NCBI RefSeq assembly: GCF_027925155.1
Contig: NZ_BSDY01000004.1
Location: 124,001 to 188,000 of the forward strand
Direction: 5' to 3'
DNA: 64,000 nucleotides
From: Propionigenium maris DSM 9537
GTDB taxonomy: Bacteria > Fusobacteriota > Fusobacteriia > Fusobacteriales > Fusobacteriaceae
This document shows positions 8,590 through 16,682 of this stretch, piece after piece; position 1 is the first letter of the stretch, and every line of letters begins with the position of its first letter. The notes under the pieces were generated by a model. That model had not been told where the DNA came from and did no database searches. It saw nothing but the letters and a program-made list of their open reading frames with translations. A program made the position numbers and the translations under genes.

Positions 8590-9765
8590 CTAGTAAAGAT
8601 CCTTGGCGAAACTTCCCTCTCCTTCATTTCCTAGGATTAGCTCCTCCAGTGTAGCAGCTATATCTGCAAAGGTAGTTCTTGTTCCAAGATCTATATTTCT
8701 CTTAATATTCTTTCCATATACAAGGATAGGTACATACTCCCTTGTGTGATCGGTTCCCTCATATGTAGGGTCGCATCCATGGTCTGCAGTAAGGATAAGG
8801 ATCTCATCCTCCTTCAGGTTTTCCATGATCTCAGGAAGATATGAGTCAAACTCCTCTAGAGCTGCCTTATATCCTGCAGCATTTCTTCTGTGACCGTACT
8901 TCATATCAAAGTCCACAAGGTTTGTAAAGATAAGTCCCTTACTGTCCTCCTTAAGAGCTGCTAGAGTCTTTAATATACCGTCCTTGTTGTCCTGGTTTGT
9001 TCCTCTGCTGTCGGTAACTCCCTGTCCAGCAAAGATATCACTTGTTTTTCCAACAGCTACCACATCTAGTCCGGCATCCTTAATCTTATCAAGTACCGTT
9101 GCTCTAGGTGGTACTACAGAATAATCATGTCTGTTTGCTGTTCTGGTAAAGTCCCCCTTACCGCTTCCGATATATGGTCTTGCAATTACTCTTGCCACTG
9201 GAGACATCTCTCCGCAGATCTCTAGAGCGATCTTGCAGGCATTGTATAGCTCCTCAAGAGGAATGTGCTCCTCGTGAGCTGCCACTTGGAAAACAGGATC
9301 AGCTGATGTATACACTATCCATGCTCCCTTTTCTATCTGCTCCTCACCGTAGTCATCTAGAACTGCTGTTCCAGAGTATGGTTTATTGCAAAGAACCTTT
9401 CTTCCGGTTCTTCTTTCAAACTCAGCCAGAACCTCTGCTGGGAATCCCTCTGGATAAGTTGGGAATGGTTTATCTCCTATTACTCCTGCTATCTCCCAGT
9501 GTCCTGTAGTGGTGTCCTTTCCCTGAGCTTTTTCAGCTGCTCTACCATATGCTCCGTCAGCATCCTCTGTGGCAGGAGTTCCTGCTATCTCAGTAAGGTT
9601 ACCCAGTCCTAGTTTCCCCATATTTGGAAGCTCTAGAGTTCCACACTCCTTGGCAATGTTTCCAAAGGTATTCGACCCTACATCTCCATATTTATCAGCA
9701 TCTGGAAGGTACCCTACTCCGGCACTGTCCAGTACTATTACTGTTGCTCTCTCTATCTTCTTCAT
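8590..9765 (-). CDS. deoB: phosphopentomutase
   Basis: Converts (deoxy)ribose 1-phosphate to the 5-phosphate, the substrate of deoC. 391 residues, alkaline-phosphatase superfamily with two Mn sites. VLDSAGVGYLPDA near the N-terminus carries the first metal Asp; GKDTTTGHWE carries the phospho-accepting Thr region; and LTADHGCDPTYEGTDHTRE near the C-terminus carries the other metal ligands. Clear GGAGG site before the ATG. A short GC-rich hairpin lies in the gap to the upstream deoC. Confidence 0.97.
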   Translation of the reverse strand: MKKIERATVIVLDSAGVGYLPDADKYGDVGSNTFGNIAKECGTLELPNMGKLGLGNLTEIAGTPATEDADGAYGRAAEKAQGKDTTTGHWEIAGVIGDKPFPTYPEGFPAEVLAEFERRTGRKVLCNKPYSGTAVLDDYGEEQIEKGAWIVYTSADPVFQVAAHEEHIPLEELYNACKIALEICGEMSPVARVIARPYIGSGKGDFTRTANRHDYSVVPPRATVLDKIKDAGLDVVAVGKTSDIFAGQGVTDSRGTNQDNKDGILKTLAALKEDSKGLIFTNLVDFDMKYGHRRNAAGYKAALEEFDSYLPEIMENLKEDEILILTADHGCDPTYEGTDHTREYVPILVYGKNIKRNIDLGTRTTFADIAATLEELILGNEGEGSFAKDLY

Positions 9766-9795
9766 GGTTTAACCTCCATCTACCTTAGAAAATTA

Positions 9796-9813
9796 AAGGG
9801 GCATAAGCCCCTT
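9796..9813 (-). other. intercistronic hairpin between deoC and deoB
   Basis: AAGGGGC / GCCCCTT with a 4-nt loop and a short weak T-rich stretch (TAATTTTC) on the minus strand. It could attenuate or process the polycistronic message. Confidence 0.6.
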
Positions 9814-9817
9814 ATTT

Positions 9818-10483
9818 TTAGTACTCTCCCTCTTTTGCTTTACCAGTAGTTACCAGTGATACTCCAGAAGAAGTTCCTAGTCTTGTTACACCCATCTCAA
9901 TATACTTTGCAGCTGTTTCGTTGTCTCTTACTCCACCAGCTGCTTTGATCTCAGCCTTGTCTCCTACTACTTCCTTCATAAGAGCTACATCCTCAAATGT
10001 AGATCCTCCAGTTCCAAATCCAGTAGAAGTCTTTACAAAGTCAGCTCCTGCATTTAGTGAAAGCTCGCATGCCTTTCTCTTCTCGTCCTCAGTCAGGTAG
10101 CAGTTCTCGTGGATAACCTTAAGAACCTTGTCTCCCATAGCTTCCTTTATCTCTCTTATCTCCTGCTCCACTTCAGCGTACTTTCCAGACTTCATGAATC
10201 CGATGTTGATTACCATATCTATCTCGTCTGCACCATCTTCGATACACTTCTTAGTTTCAAATACCTTAGCATCCTTGGACATTGCTCCTAGTGGGAATCC
10301 GATTACTGCTGCTATCTTTACATCTGTACCCTCTAACTCCTTCTTTGCCAGTGGTACATATGATCCATTTACACATACTGAGAAGAACTTGTACTCCTTA
10401 GCCTCTGCACAAAGCTTCTTGATATCCTCCTCTGTAGTTGTAGCCTTTAATACCGTGTGGTCGATATACTTGTTTATTTCCAT
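9818..10483 (-). CDS. deoC: deoxyribose-phosphate aldolase
   Basis: Class I aldolase splitting 2-deoxyribose 5-phosphate into glyceraldehyde 3-phosphate and acetaldehyde, the exit of the deoxynucleoside pathway to glycolysis. 221 residues. IDHTVLKATTTEEDI is the N-terminal signature. VKTSTGFGTGG carries the Schiff-base lysine, and EIKAAGGVRD carries the second active-site lysine. It lies 19 bp after add. Confidence 0.97.
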   Translation of the reverse strand: MEINKYIDHTVLKATTTEEDIKKLCAEAKEYKFFSVCVNGSYVPLAKKELEGTDVKIAAVIGFPLGAMSKDAKVFETKKCIEDGADEIDMVINIGFMKSGKYAEVEQEIREIKEAMGDKVLKVIHENCYLTEDEKRKACELSLNAGADFVKTSTGFGTGGSTFEDVALMKEVVGDKAEIKAAGGVRDNETAAKYIEMGVTRLGTSSGVSLVTTGKAKEGEY

Positions 10484-10502
10484 TCCATTCCCTCCTAGGT
10501 TT

Positions 10503-11489
10503 TTATATATAAAGTTTCTTTAATAATCTCTCTTTTTCCTCATTGCTTATAAAGGCTCCCCTGATTGCATTTTCAGACATCCTGCAGATATCCTCCTCTG
10601 TAAGGGGGGTATAGTCCTCTAAAAATTCTATCTCTTTATTGTAGTTGGTGTTGGATACGGTTTTGTTGTCTGTATTGAGACATACCTTCAAACCATAGTC
10701 CAGATATGATTTCAATGGGTAGCTCTTAAAATCCTCCAGAGCCTTTGTCTGATAGTTACTGATGGGACAGCACTCTAGATATATCTCATTGTCTCTCAGG
10801 TACTCCATAAGCTCTCTGTCCTCATAAGATCTTATCCCGTGCCCTATCCTGGATGCTCCCAGTCTGATGGCCTCCCAGACGCTTTCAGCCCCTAGGGCTT
10901 CCCCAGCATGGATGGTAAATGGTATCCCCGCCTCCTTGGCATCCCTGAAGGTTTCCTCAAAGAGACTAGCTGGATATCCCTTCTCGTCCCCTGCAAGGTC
11001 TATTCCTACAACACCCCTCTTGGAGTATTTTTTAGCCAGATCCAGTACATCCCTTCCGCTCTCTGTTGGACGGTGTCTCAGAATACAGAGGAGAAGGTTA
11101 CACCTTATATCATACCTTTCCATAGCTCTTCCAAAGCCTTCCAGTGCAGCTTCTACGACCTCTTCCAGTTTTAGCCCTCCCTTTATGTGTAGGTGGGGGG
11201 CAAACCTTACCTCGGCGTAGATATATCCTTCCCTAGCCAGATCCTCAGCCAGTTCATAGGCTGTTCTCTCCAGGCTGTACTTGCTCTGCATTACCTTGCA
11301 TGGAATATCAAACTTTCTCAGGTACTCTACAAGATCCTTGTTTTCCCTGTCTACCCTGAGGTATTCCACTATCTCATCTATATCATAGGTTGGAATCTCA
11401 ATATTTTCAAGCTTAGCTATATCTATAACACTTTCAGGTCTTAATGAGCCATCTAAATGTAGATGCAGCTCCGCTTTTTTACACTTCAT
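10503..11489 (-). CDS. add: adenosine deaminase
   Basis: Deaminates adenosine and deoxyadenosine to inosine and deoxyinosine, substrates for DeoD. 328 residues. Metal-binding HLHLDGS motif near the N-terminus, FTIHAGE with the metal His and the nearby catalytic Glu in AGEALGA, RIGHGI, and CLNTDNKTVSNT with the C-terminal metal Asp. Could also be an adenine deaminase-type member, but the operon context of nucleoside enzymes favours adenosine. Confidence 0.93.
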   Translation of the reverse strand: MKCKKAELHLHLDGSLRPESVIDIAKLENIEIPTYDIDEIVEYLRVDRENKDLVEYLRKFDIPCKVMQSKYSLERTAYELAEDLAREGYIYAEVRFAPHLHIKGGLKLEEVVEAALEGFGRAMERYDIRCNLLLCILRHRPTESGRDVLDLAKKYSKRGVVGIDLAGDEKGYPASLFEETFRDAKEAGIPFTIHAGEALGAESVWEAIRLGASRIGHGIRSYEDRELMEYLRDNEIYLECCPISNYQTKALEDFKSYPLKSYLDYGLKVCLNTDNKTVSNTNYNKEIEFLEDYTPLTEEDICRMSENAIRGAFISNEEKERLLKKLYI

Positions 11490-11503
11490 CCTCCAACTCC
11501 CTA

Positions 11504-12817
11504 CTAAATATTTACTGAGTGAACTTCAAGGATAACATTTCTATCCTCTACCTTGTCACTTACGATCTCAAACGCTCCATCCAATAGCCTTATAGAAGAT
11601 TCAAGGTTGATATCCTCGTCAAAGTAGATCTTTGCCAGTACCTCTCCAGCCTCTACCCTGTCTCCAATCTTCTTTGTAAGTACTACTCCCACACCGTGGT
11701 TTATAAGGTCTTCCTTGGTAGCTCTTCCTGCTCCAAGCACCATAGCAGACTTTCCTACCTCTTCAGCTTCTATCTTACCTATGTATCCGCTGTTCTCTGC
11801 CTTAAATTCTATCATATTTTGAGCCATAGGTAGAAGAGAATAATCATCTACTAATCTAGGGTCTCCTCCATACTCTCCGATGAACTCCTTAAGCATCTCA
11901 ACTGGCTTGCCGGATTTAATCATCTCGTTAACCATAGCCTTTCCTTCCTCTATAGTTGCAGCATCCCCCTTTATCTGAAGTGCCACAGCCACAAGAGTCT
12001 CTACAAGCTCTGTGAAGTCTGCAGGACCGTTCCCCTTAAGGGTTTCTATAGCTTCTATTACCTCTAATGAGTTCCCCACTGCAAGTCCCAGAGGCTGATC
12101 CATATCTGTAAGTACTGTTACTACCTTTCTGTCAAAGGAATCACCGATCTGAAGCATTGTCTTAGCCAGATCCCTAGCCATATCAAGGTCCTTCATAAAG
12201 GCTCCCGATCCAACCTTAACATCTAAGATTATCCCGTCTGCATATACAGCCAGCTTCTTACTCATGATAGAGCTTGCAATTAGTGGAATACTCATTACAG
12301 TTCCCGTTACATCTCTTAGAGCGTAGATCTGCTTATCAAGGGGAACTACCTTATCCGATGCACCCATTATTCCAGTACCAGTCTTGTTTATTACCTCTAC
12401 CATTCTCTCCTTTGTCTGAGGGAAGTTGAATCCCTTTATAGATTCAAACTTATCTATAGTTCCTCCAGTGTGTCCCAGTCCTCTTCCTGAGAGCTTAGCT
12501 GTTCCTATATCAAAACTTGCAAATAATCCTGCAAGAGCTATTGTAGTCTTATCTCCCACTCCCCCTGTAGAGTGCTTATCGATAAGAAACTTGTCTATAC
12601 CATCAAACTTGATAAGATCTCCAGAATTCATCATCTTTCCAGTGAAGGTCTTTAATTCATCCTTCTCCATCCCGTTAAAGTATGTAGCCATTAAAAATGC
12701 TGACATCTGATAGTCGGGAATGCTTTTATCTAAATATCCATCCAACAGAAAGTTTATCTCCTCCTCTGTCAGTGTCTTACCATCTCTCTTTTTTTGGATC
12801 AAATCAACAGCTCTCAT
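11504..12817 (-). CDS. pdp: pyrimidine-nucleoside phosphorylase
   Basis: Phosphorolysis of uridine, deoxyuridine and thymidine. 437 residues, nucleoside phosphorylase II family. N-terminal RAVDLIQKKRDGKTLTEEEI, the family signature SGRGLGHTGGTIDKFESI at about 110-130, phosphate-binding KHSTGGVGDKT, and a C-terminal lipoyl-like domain. Length and the KHSTGGVGDK form match the Gram-positive-type Pdp, which accepts both uridine and thymidine, slightly better than enteric DeoA; the distinction is not certain. First gene of the seven-gene operon, with AAGGAGG before the ATG. Confidence 0.95.
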   Translation of the reverse strand: MRAVDLIQKKRDGKTLTEEEINFLLDGYLDKSIPDYQMSAFLMATYFNGMEKDELKTFTGKMMNSGDLIKFDGIDKFLIDKHSTGGVGDKTTIALAGLFASFDIGTAKLSGRGLGHTGGTIDKFESIKGFNFPQTKERMVEVINKTGTGIMGASDKVVPLDKQIYALRDVTGTVMSIPLIASSIMSKKLAVYADGIILDVKVGSGAFMKDLDMARDLAKTMLQIGDSFDRKVVTVLTDMDQPLGLAVGNSLEVIEAIETLKGNGPADFTELVETLVAVALQIKGDAATIEEGKAMVNEMIKSGKPVEMLKEFIGEYGGDPRLVDDYSLLPMAQNMIEFKAENSGYIGKIEAEEVGKSAMVLGAGRATKEDLINHGVGVVLTKKIGDRVEAGEVLAKIYFDEDINLESSIRLLDGAFEIVSDKVEDRNVILEVHSVNI

Positions 12818-12849
12818 CTATATCCTCCTTAAAAAACCATCATAATAAT

Positions 12850-12900
12850 TCTATACCAGTTTTTTACCTTTTTCCCTACTTTTTCCCTACTTTTTGTAGG
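12850..12900 (-). promoter_or_regulatory. probable regulated promoter of the nucleoside operon with CCTAC elements
   Basis: On the minus strand an extended -10 (TGG then TATAGA, 12850-12855) has no recognisable -35. In its place are two tandem copies of the 11-mer tttttccctac (12869-12890, plus strand). The second copy runs into the inverted repeat CCTAC-N5-GTAGG (12886-12900). A weak core promoter plus upstream repeats fits activation or repression by the adjacent Crp-family protein. The protein-site pairing is inferred. Confidence 0.55.
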
Positions 12901-12961
12901 TTATTCGACAAAAATATGATATAAAATTTCTATATAAAAAAATAGGACAGGTGACTCATAT

Positions 12962-13615
12962 ATGATTAGTAAAAAAAGTATCAAGGATTTCATTACAGAT
13001 TATCATTTGGACGATATACTCACCGACGAAGTAATACCGCATTTAAAATTAAAAAGCTACAAGAAGGATGAACTTATACTCAATGCCCACGAACCTGTAA
13101 AAAACATCTACTTTCTCGTAGAGGGGATGGTGGAGATCAGCTCTATGATGCTTTCAGGTAACAAGATCTTCATCAACTACCTCTATCCCCTGGAGATCTT
13201 CGGAGATGTGGAGTATGTAAATAAGAAGGTGCCTATGTTTGATGTATTGGCCGCTGAGCCCTCTCTCTGCATAGTGCTTCCCTTCCCTATAATCGAGCAG
13301 TACCTGGAGACCTCCTACCACTTCTGGAAGCTCCTTGCTGTTGAGGGAAATACAAAGCTTCTGAGAACAAACAAGGCAACTATCTTAAAGGGAACCTACT
13401 CACTAAAGACCGTTCTTTCAAACTATATTATAAAAAGCGGCTACTCCATCACCTTTAACTCCATGGCAGAGCTTGCTCTTCAGTTCAATGTAAGCTACAG
13501 AAACCTTTCAAGGGTTATTAAGGAACTTGCTGAAGAGGGTGTCATAAAGAAGGAGAGAAAGAGGATTACCACCCTGGACAGGGAGAAGCTGGAGGATTAT
13601 TCAGCAGATCTGTAG
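12962..13615 (+). CDS. Crp/Fnr-family transcriptional regulator, YeiL-like
   Basis: 217 residues. An N-terminal cyclic-nucleotide-binding-type beta barrel (NIYFLVEGMVEISSMM, LYPLEIFGDVE, about residues 35-100) is followed by a helical linker and a C-terminal winged helix (MAELALQFNVSYRNLSRVIKEL, about 165-190). The recognition-helix pattern SYRNLSRVIKEL resembles YeiL (SYRHLLY...). It lacks the cAMP-contact arginine/serine set and the Fnr cysteines, so the ligand is unknown. It is transcribed divergently from the nucleoside operon across a 144-bp gap containing repeats and is probably its regulator. Followed by its own terminator. Confidence 0.88.
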   Translation: MISKKSIKDFITDYHLDDILTDEVIPHLKLKSYKKDELILNAHEPVKNIYFLVEGMVEISSMMLSGNKIFINYLYPLEIFGDVEYVNKKVPMFDVLAAEPSLCIVLPFPIIEQYLETSYHFWKLLAVEGNTKLLRTNKATILKGTYSLKTVLSNYIIKSGYSITFNSMAELALQFNVSYRNLSRVIKELAEEGVIKKERKRITTLDREKLEDYSADL

Positions 13616-13647
13616 AAAAAGAAGACCTAATGTCTTCTTTTTTTTGT
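13616..13647 (+). terminator. terminator of the Crp-family regulator gene
   Basis: AGAAGAC / GTCTTCT hairpin with a 5-nt loop followed by a long T-run, immediately after the stop. Confidence 0.9.
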
Positions 13648-13668
13648 TCATTTTTATGACTTTATCAA

Positions 13669-13697
13669 TTGTTTTTGATTCCTTCCCTTGATATAAC
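13669..13697 (+). promoter_or_regulatory. promoter of the pilin-like gene
   Basis: TTGTTT, 17-bp spacer, TATAAC; about 40 bp upstream of the chosen start. Prediction by eye. Confidence 0.5.
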
Positions 13698-13739
13698 CTT
13701 CTTAACGGTGGAATTTTTTTTATGAAAAGGGAGGAAAGT

Positions 13740-14279
13740 ATGAAAAAAAATGGATTTACCTTGATCGAGCTCATGGTTGTTATAACTATTATTGGTCTTA
13801 TCTCATCCATTGCACTACCTAGGTTTGTAGAGATAACTAACTCTGCTAAAGTGGCCAATGTCCAGGGAAATCTCTCTTCTATGAGGACAGCTATTGGGAT
13901 GTATAACGTTAAAACAGGCGAATATCCAAGGGAATCTCAGATAATCAGAAACAATAATGGAGAGGGACCGGATCTAGATGCGATTTTTGGAGGTACAGAT
14001 ACTAAAAGTAGGGAGTACAAATGTGCTCTCAGTGATTTCTTTAGTAAAACTAAGTTTTCAAAAACTCCTGCATTTTTTTCAAATAATATTGTGGAGATCT
14101 ATGAAACTGCAGAAGTTATCTATCCTGCATCTAACTACAGAACCGGAAATGCTCTATATCCCTTCACTCCTGGAAATGGAACTGGTGGATGGATCTACAG
14201 AGAGGGTGACGGGGCATTGAGGGCTTACCTGGCTAAGGGGGCTTATGGAAATTCCAAAATTAATTGTCCAGAATTTTAA
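13740..14279 (+). CDS. type IV pilin-like / pseudopilin protein
   Basis: Start chosen at 13740, where GGGAGG sits 6 bases upstream; an earlier in-frame ATG at 13722 lacks a good site. It begins MKKNG followed by FTLIELMVVITIIGLI, the class III prepilin cleavage and assembly motif (cleavage after Gly5, methylated Phe+1, Glu+5). The mature protein has an N-terminal helix and a globular domain with two cysteines (in YKCALSD and the C-terminal KINCPEF) that could form a disulfide. 179 residues. No prepilin peptidase, pilB or pilC is nearby; a pilT-like ATPase lies about 45 kb away. It may be a minor pilin or an isolated pseudopilin. The gene ends at a weak hairpin (GTGAC / GTCAC) with T-runs. Confidence 0.88.
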   Translation: MKKNGFTLIELMVVITIIGLISSIALPRFVEITNSAKVANVQGNLSSMRTAIGMYNVKTGEYPRESQIIRNNNGEGPDLDAIFGGTDTKSREYKCALSDFFSKTKFSKTPAFFSNNIVEIYETAEVIYPASNYRTGNALYPFTPGNGTGGWIYREGDGALRAYLAKGAYGNSKINCPEF

Positions 14280-14366
14280 AAATGGGTGACTTAGTCACTT
14301 ATTTTTTGTTTTTTTTAATGCTATACTAAAATGAAATCTTTTCAAAACTTAAATCTTTTTTAGTTT

Positions 14367-14400
14367 AAAGGCAGTTTCCTTCCCCGAGGAAACTGCCTTT
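14367..14400. terminator. bidirectional terminator between pilin-like gene and methyltransferase gene
   Basis: Perfect 14-bp inverted repeat AAAGGCAGTTTCCT / AGGAAACTGCCTTT with a 6-nt loop and A/T flanks, between convergent genes. Confidence 0.9.
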
Positions 14401-14407
14401 TCTCATT

Positions 14408-15340
14408 CTACTCACATATTAAAACTTCTCTTATGAAGTTCCCCTTACCTACACTACACCTTTCAGTTATCTTAAAGCCTGCCTTTAGTATGAGATCATC
14501 CAGCCCTTCAAAGGTAACCATTATCATCCTTTTGGAGATCCTTCTGGCTGTCTCTATCATCTCTAGCTGAAGTTCCTTAGTTGTGTGGCTGAATATTCCA
14601 TAGGGAATATCTAAAATAGAAACATCATACTCCTCCCCTATCTCATTCATATCCTGATTTACCACCCTCTCCTCCAGGCCAAAGTACCTGAGGTTTTCCT
14701 TAGCATTTGCTGTTGTCTTGGGACTCAGCTCATACCCGCAGATATCATACCCTGCAGATAGTCCCTCTATAAGGGTTGTTCCTACTCCGCAGCAGGCATC
14801 CACTACCCTGGTTTCAGGATTCCCCATAGTTGCTATATTCACTATGGCTTTTGCTGTTCTTATTCCCAGGGAGTTTGAGTAGGTACAGGGCTTATTGTCA
14901 TGCTCCTTCCACCTATAATCATTGTTTACACATATACCAAATAACCACTTCTCCCTGTACTTGGTTATTCCTAGCCTTATCTTAGGTGCTGTCATAGATG
15001 GGAACCCTATTACTCTGAGGCCTATTTCTCTCACACTCTTCAGCCTCTCCTCATATGGGATATTCCCACTTTCCAGTCTTAAATACTCAGCCTTAAAGCC
15101 TTCCATACGTATCTGGGCTTTTTCTAGCTCCCTCAGTATCTCTTCAAATGTATCTTTTTCATAGAGGATCTCCAGCCTTCTCTTTATAAAGGGACTGTTA
15201 GAGGGATTAAACTCTCTTTCAGAAATTAATACTTTATCTTCAGGAGTATCATCAAATAGTGTTCTCATCTCCATCATACAAAGGTCTCTCTCATAGACCG
15301 GGTAATTTATCACATATAGATATTTTTTTATGTCCTTCAC
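14408..15340 (-). CDS. Trm11-like SAM-dependent RNA methyltransferase
   Basis: 310 residues. The N-terminal half resembles the substrate-binding part of Trm11-like enzymes. The C-terminal half is a Rossmann methyltransferase: VVDACCGVGTTLIEGL (SAM-binding motif I, about residues 185-200), YELSPKTTANAKENL, and the catalytic-type motif IPYG in SILDIPYGIFS, the N-methyltransferase (N/D)PPY signature in degenerate form. Related bacterial genes are often annotated as DNA methylases, but no restriction partner is nearby, so an RNA N2-guanine substrate is more likely. Stand-alone gene. Confidence 0.75.
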   Translation of the reverse strand: MKDIKKYLYVINYPVYERDLCMMEMRTLFDDTPEDKVLISEREFNPSNSPFIKRRLEILYEKDTFEEILRELEKAQIRMEGFKAEYLRLESGNIPYEERLKSVREIGLRVIGFPSMTAPKIRLGITKYREKWLFGICVNNDYRWKEHDNKPCTYSNSLGIRTAKAIVNIATMGNPETRVVDACCGVGTTLIEGLSAGYDICGYELSPKTTANAKENLRYFGLEERVVNQDMNEIGEEYDVSILDIPYGIFSHTTKELQLEMIETARRISKRMIMVTFEGLDDLILKAGFKITERCSVGKGNFIREVLICE

Positions 15341-15370
15341 TGCTTCCTCCTTGAAATCTCCTCATAAAAT

Positions 15371-15398
15371 AATAAGCCCAACTCTGGTTGGGCTTATT
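15371..15398 (-). terminator. terminator downstream of the transaldolase-like gene
   Basis: Perfect 12-bp hairpin AATAAGCCCAAC / GTTGGGCTTATT, 4-nt loop. It lies about 150 bp past the aldolase stop and just upstream of the methyltransferase gene, with AT-rich flanks. Confidence 0.75.
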
Positions 15399-15550
15399 AT
15401 TTATTCTGTTAATATCCTATCATAGTTTAAGACTCTAGGCACATTATTTTTAGATATTCTTTCCTATAGCCCTCAGCTCCACTCAATTTAAACCCTATCC
15501 AAATTCTGTCTCAAATTAAAAAGAGGGAGGCAACTCCCCCTAACTCCACT

Positions 15551-16198
15551 CTACCTCTCTGAAAACTTCTTCCAGTCAGCCAGGAACTTCTCAAGTCCTG
15601 CGTCTGTAAGGTGATGGTAAAGCATCTTCTCTATTACCTTAAATGGAAGCGTTCCTATATGAGCACCTGCTTCTGCCGACTCTATTGCTGCCTGAGGACT
15701 TCTTATGCTGGCTGATATAATCTCTGCTTTAATATCGTGGAGCTTAAATATCTCAGCTGTTCTTCTTACTACCTCCATACCTCTTTCTCCTATATCGTCC
15801 AGCCTTCCGACAAAGGGGCTCACATATGCTGCTCCTGCTCTTGCTGCAAGAAGAGCTTGAGATGGAGTAAATATAAGTGTTACATTTACTCTTATCCCCT
15901 TACTACTCATTATCTTGGTTGCCTTCAGCCCCTCCTCTGTAAGGGGAACCTTGATAACTATATTTTTATGGATGGAAGCTAACTCTACTCCCTCCCCTAC
16001 CATACCCTCTGAATCGGTAGACACTACCTCTGCACTTACAGGTCCACCCACTATCTCAAGTATCTCCTTCAGGGTCTCCTTAAAGTCCCTTCCCTCCCTT
16101 GCCACAAGGGAAGGATTTGTTGTTACCCCTGCTACTATCCCCATATCTGCTGCTCTTCTAATTTCATCGATATTTGCAGTATCTATAAATATCTTCAT
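15551..16198 (-). CDS. transaldolase / fructose-6-phosphate aldolase family protein
   Basis: 215 residues, the short single-domain transaldolase subfamily (TalC/MipB, FSA). [16 protein letters not shown] at the N-terminus, [13 protein letters not shown], and [15 protein letters not shown] with the Schiff-base lysine in IKVP. Fructose-6-phosphate aldolase and true transaldolase activities cannot be separated reliably by eye; in organisms lacking a long transaldolase this subfamily usually supplies transaldolase for the non-oxidative pentose phosphate pathway, which would recycle ribose 5-phosphate from the nucleoside operon. Confidence 0.9.
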   Translation of the reverse strand: MKIFIDTANIDEIRRAADMGIVAGVTTNPSLVAREGRDFKETLKEILEIVGGPVSAEVVSTDSEGMVGEGVELASIHKNIVIKVPLTEEGLKATKIMSSKGIRVNVTLIFTPSQALLAARAGAAYVSPFVGRLDDIGERGMEVVRRTAEIFKLHDIKAEIISASIRSPQAAIESAEAGAHIGTLPFKVIEKMLYHHLTDAGLEKFLADWKKFSER

Positions 16199-16650
16199 AA
16201 CTACACCTCTCCTTAAAATAACTTATTTAATACCTTCTCTACTGATTTACACCTACTAAAGCAAGGCTTAATTTCTTTTAAATCTTATCTTTAAATTTTA
16301 GCTATCAATTCTCTACAGGACCTGTAAAATAAAAATCAGCATGACGTTGCATCCTAAATAATCAGTTGGTATACTCATTACTTTAATCTAAGTTGCAACT
16401 TAAGAAATAACCACTAAAAATTCTTAAAACCAAAGTTTTTTAGCCACGAATTTGCAAAAATTTTCTAAATAAAAGTACTTTAGCCAGTTGAGCAAATTAA
16501 AAAACCTCATTTGTGAAAATTCTTCCCACTTGTTTTACATTCTAATTTGTATCATTAGTGGCAGATGTTTTGAAGCTCACCTAAAGGTAACAACTTAAAT
16601 TACTTTATGTTGTTTTTTTATAAAAACTATACTTTCCTTAACAATAAAAA
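16199..16650. other. long AT-rich non-coding stretch
   Basis: About 450 bp with no supportable reading frame on either strand. It contains small palindromes (AAGTTGCAACTT at 16390-16401; TACAGG-A-CCTGTA near 16314) and two loosely similar segments beginning tttagcca and ending in a gc-aaatt/ttgcaaaa context (about 16438-16456 and 16480-16498). A ribosome-binding site for the aldolase gene lies at its left end and the pyk terminator at its right end. It could hold a small RNA or decayed sequence; no decisive evidence. Confidence 0.5.
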
Positions 16651-16651
16651 A

Positions 16652-16675
16652 AGAGGAAGGCTTCTCCCTTCCTCT
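16652..16675 (-). terminator. pyk terminator
   Basis: AGAGGAAGG / CCTTCCTCT hairpin followed on the minus strand by TTTTTTTATTG; just beyond the pyk stop. Confidence 0.88.
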
Positions 16676-16682
16676 AATAATC

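Noticed and set aside
14408-15340. Restriction-modification DNA methylase
   Set aside because: The catalytic motif is IPYG rather than a clear (N/D/S)PPY, the N-terminal half looks Trm11-like, and no restriction enzyme gene is adjacent.
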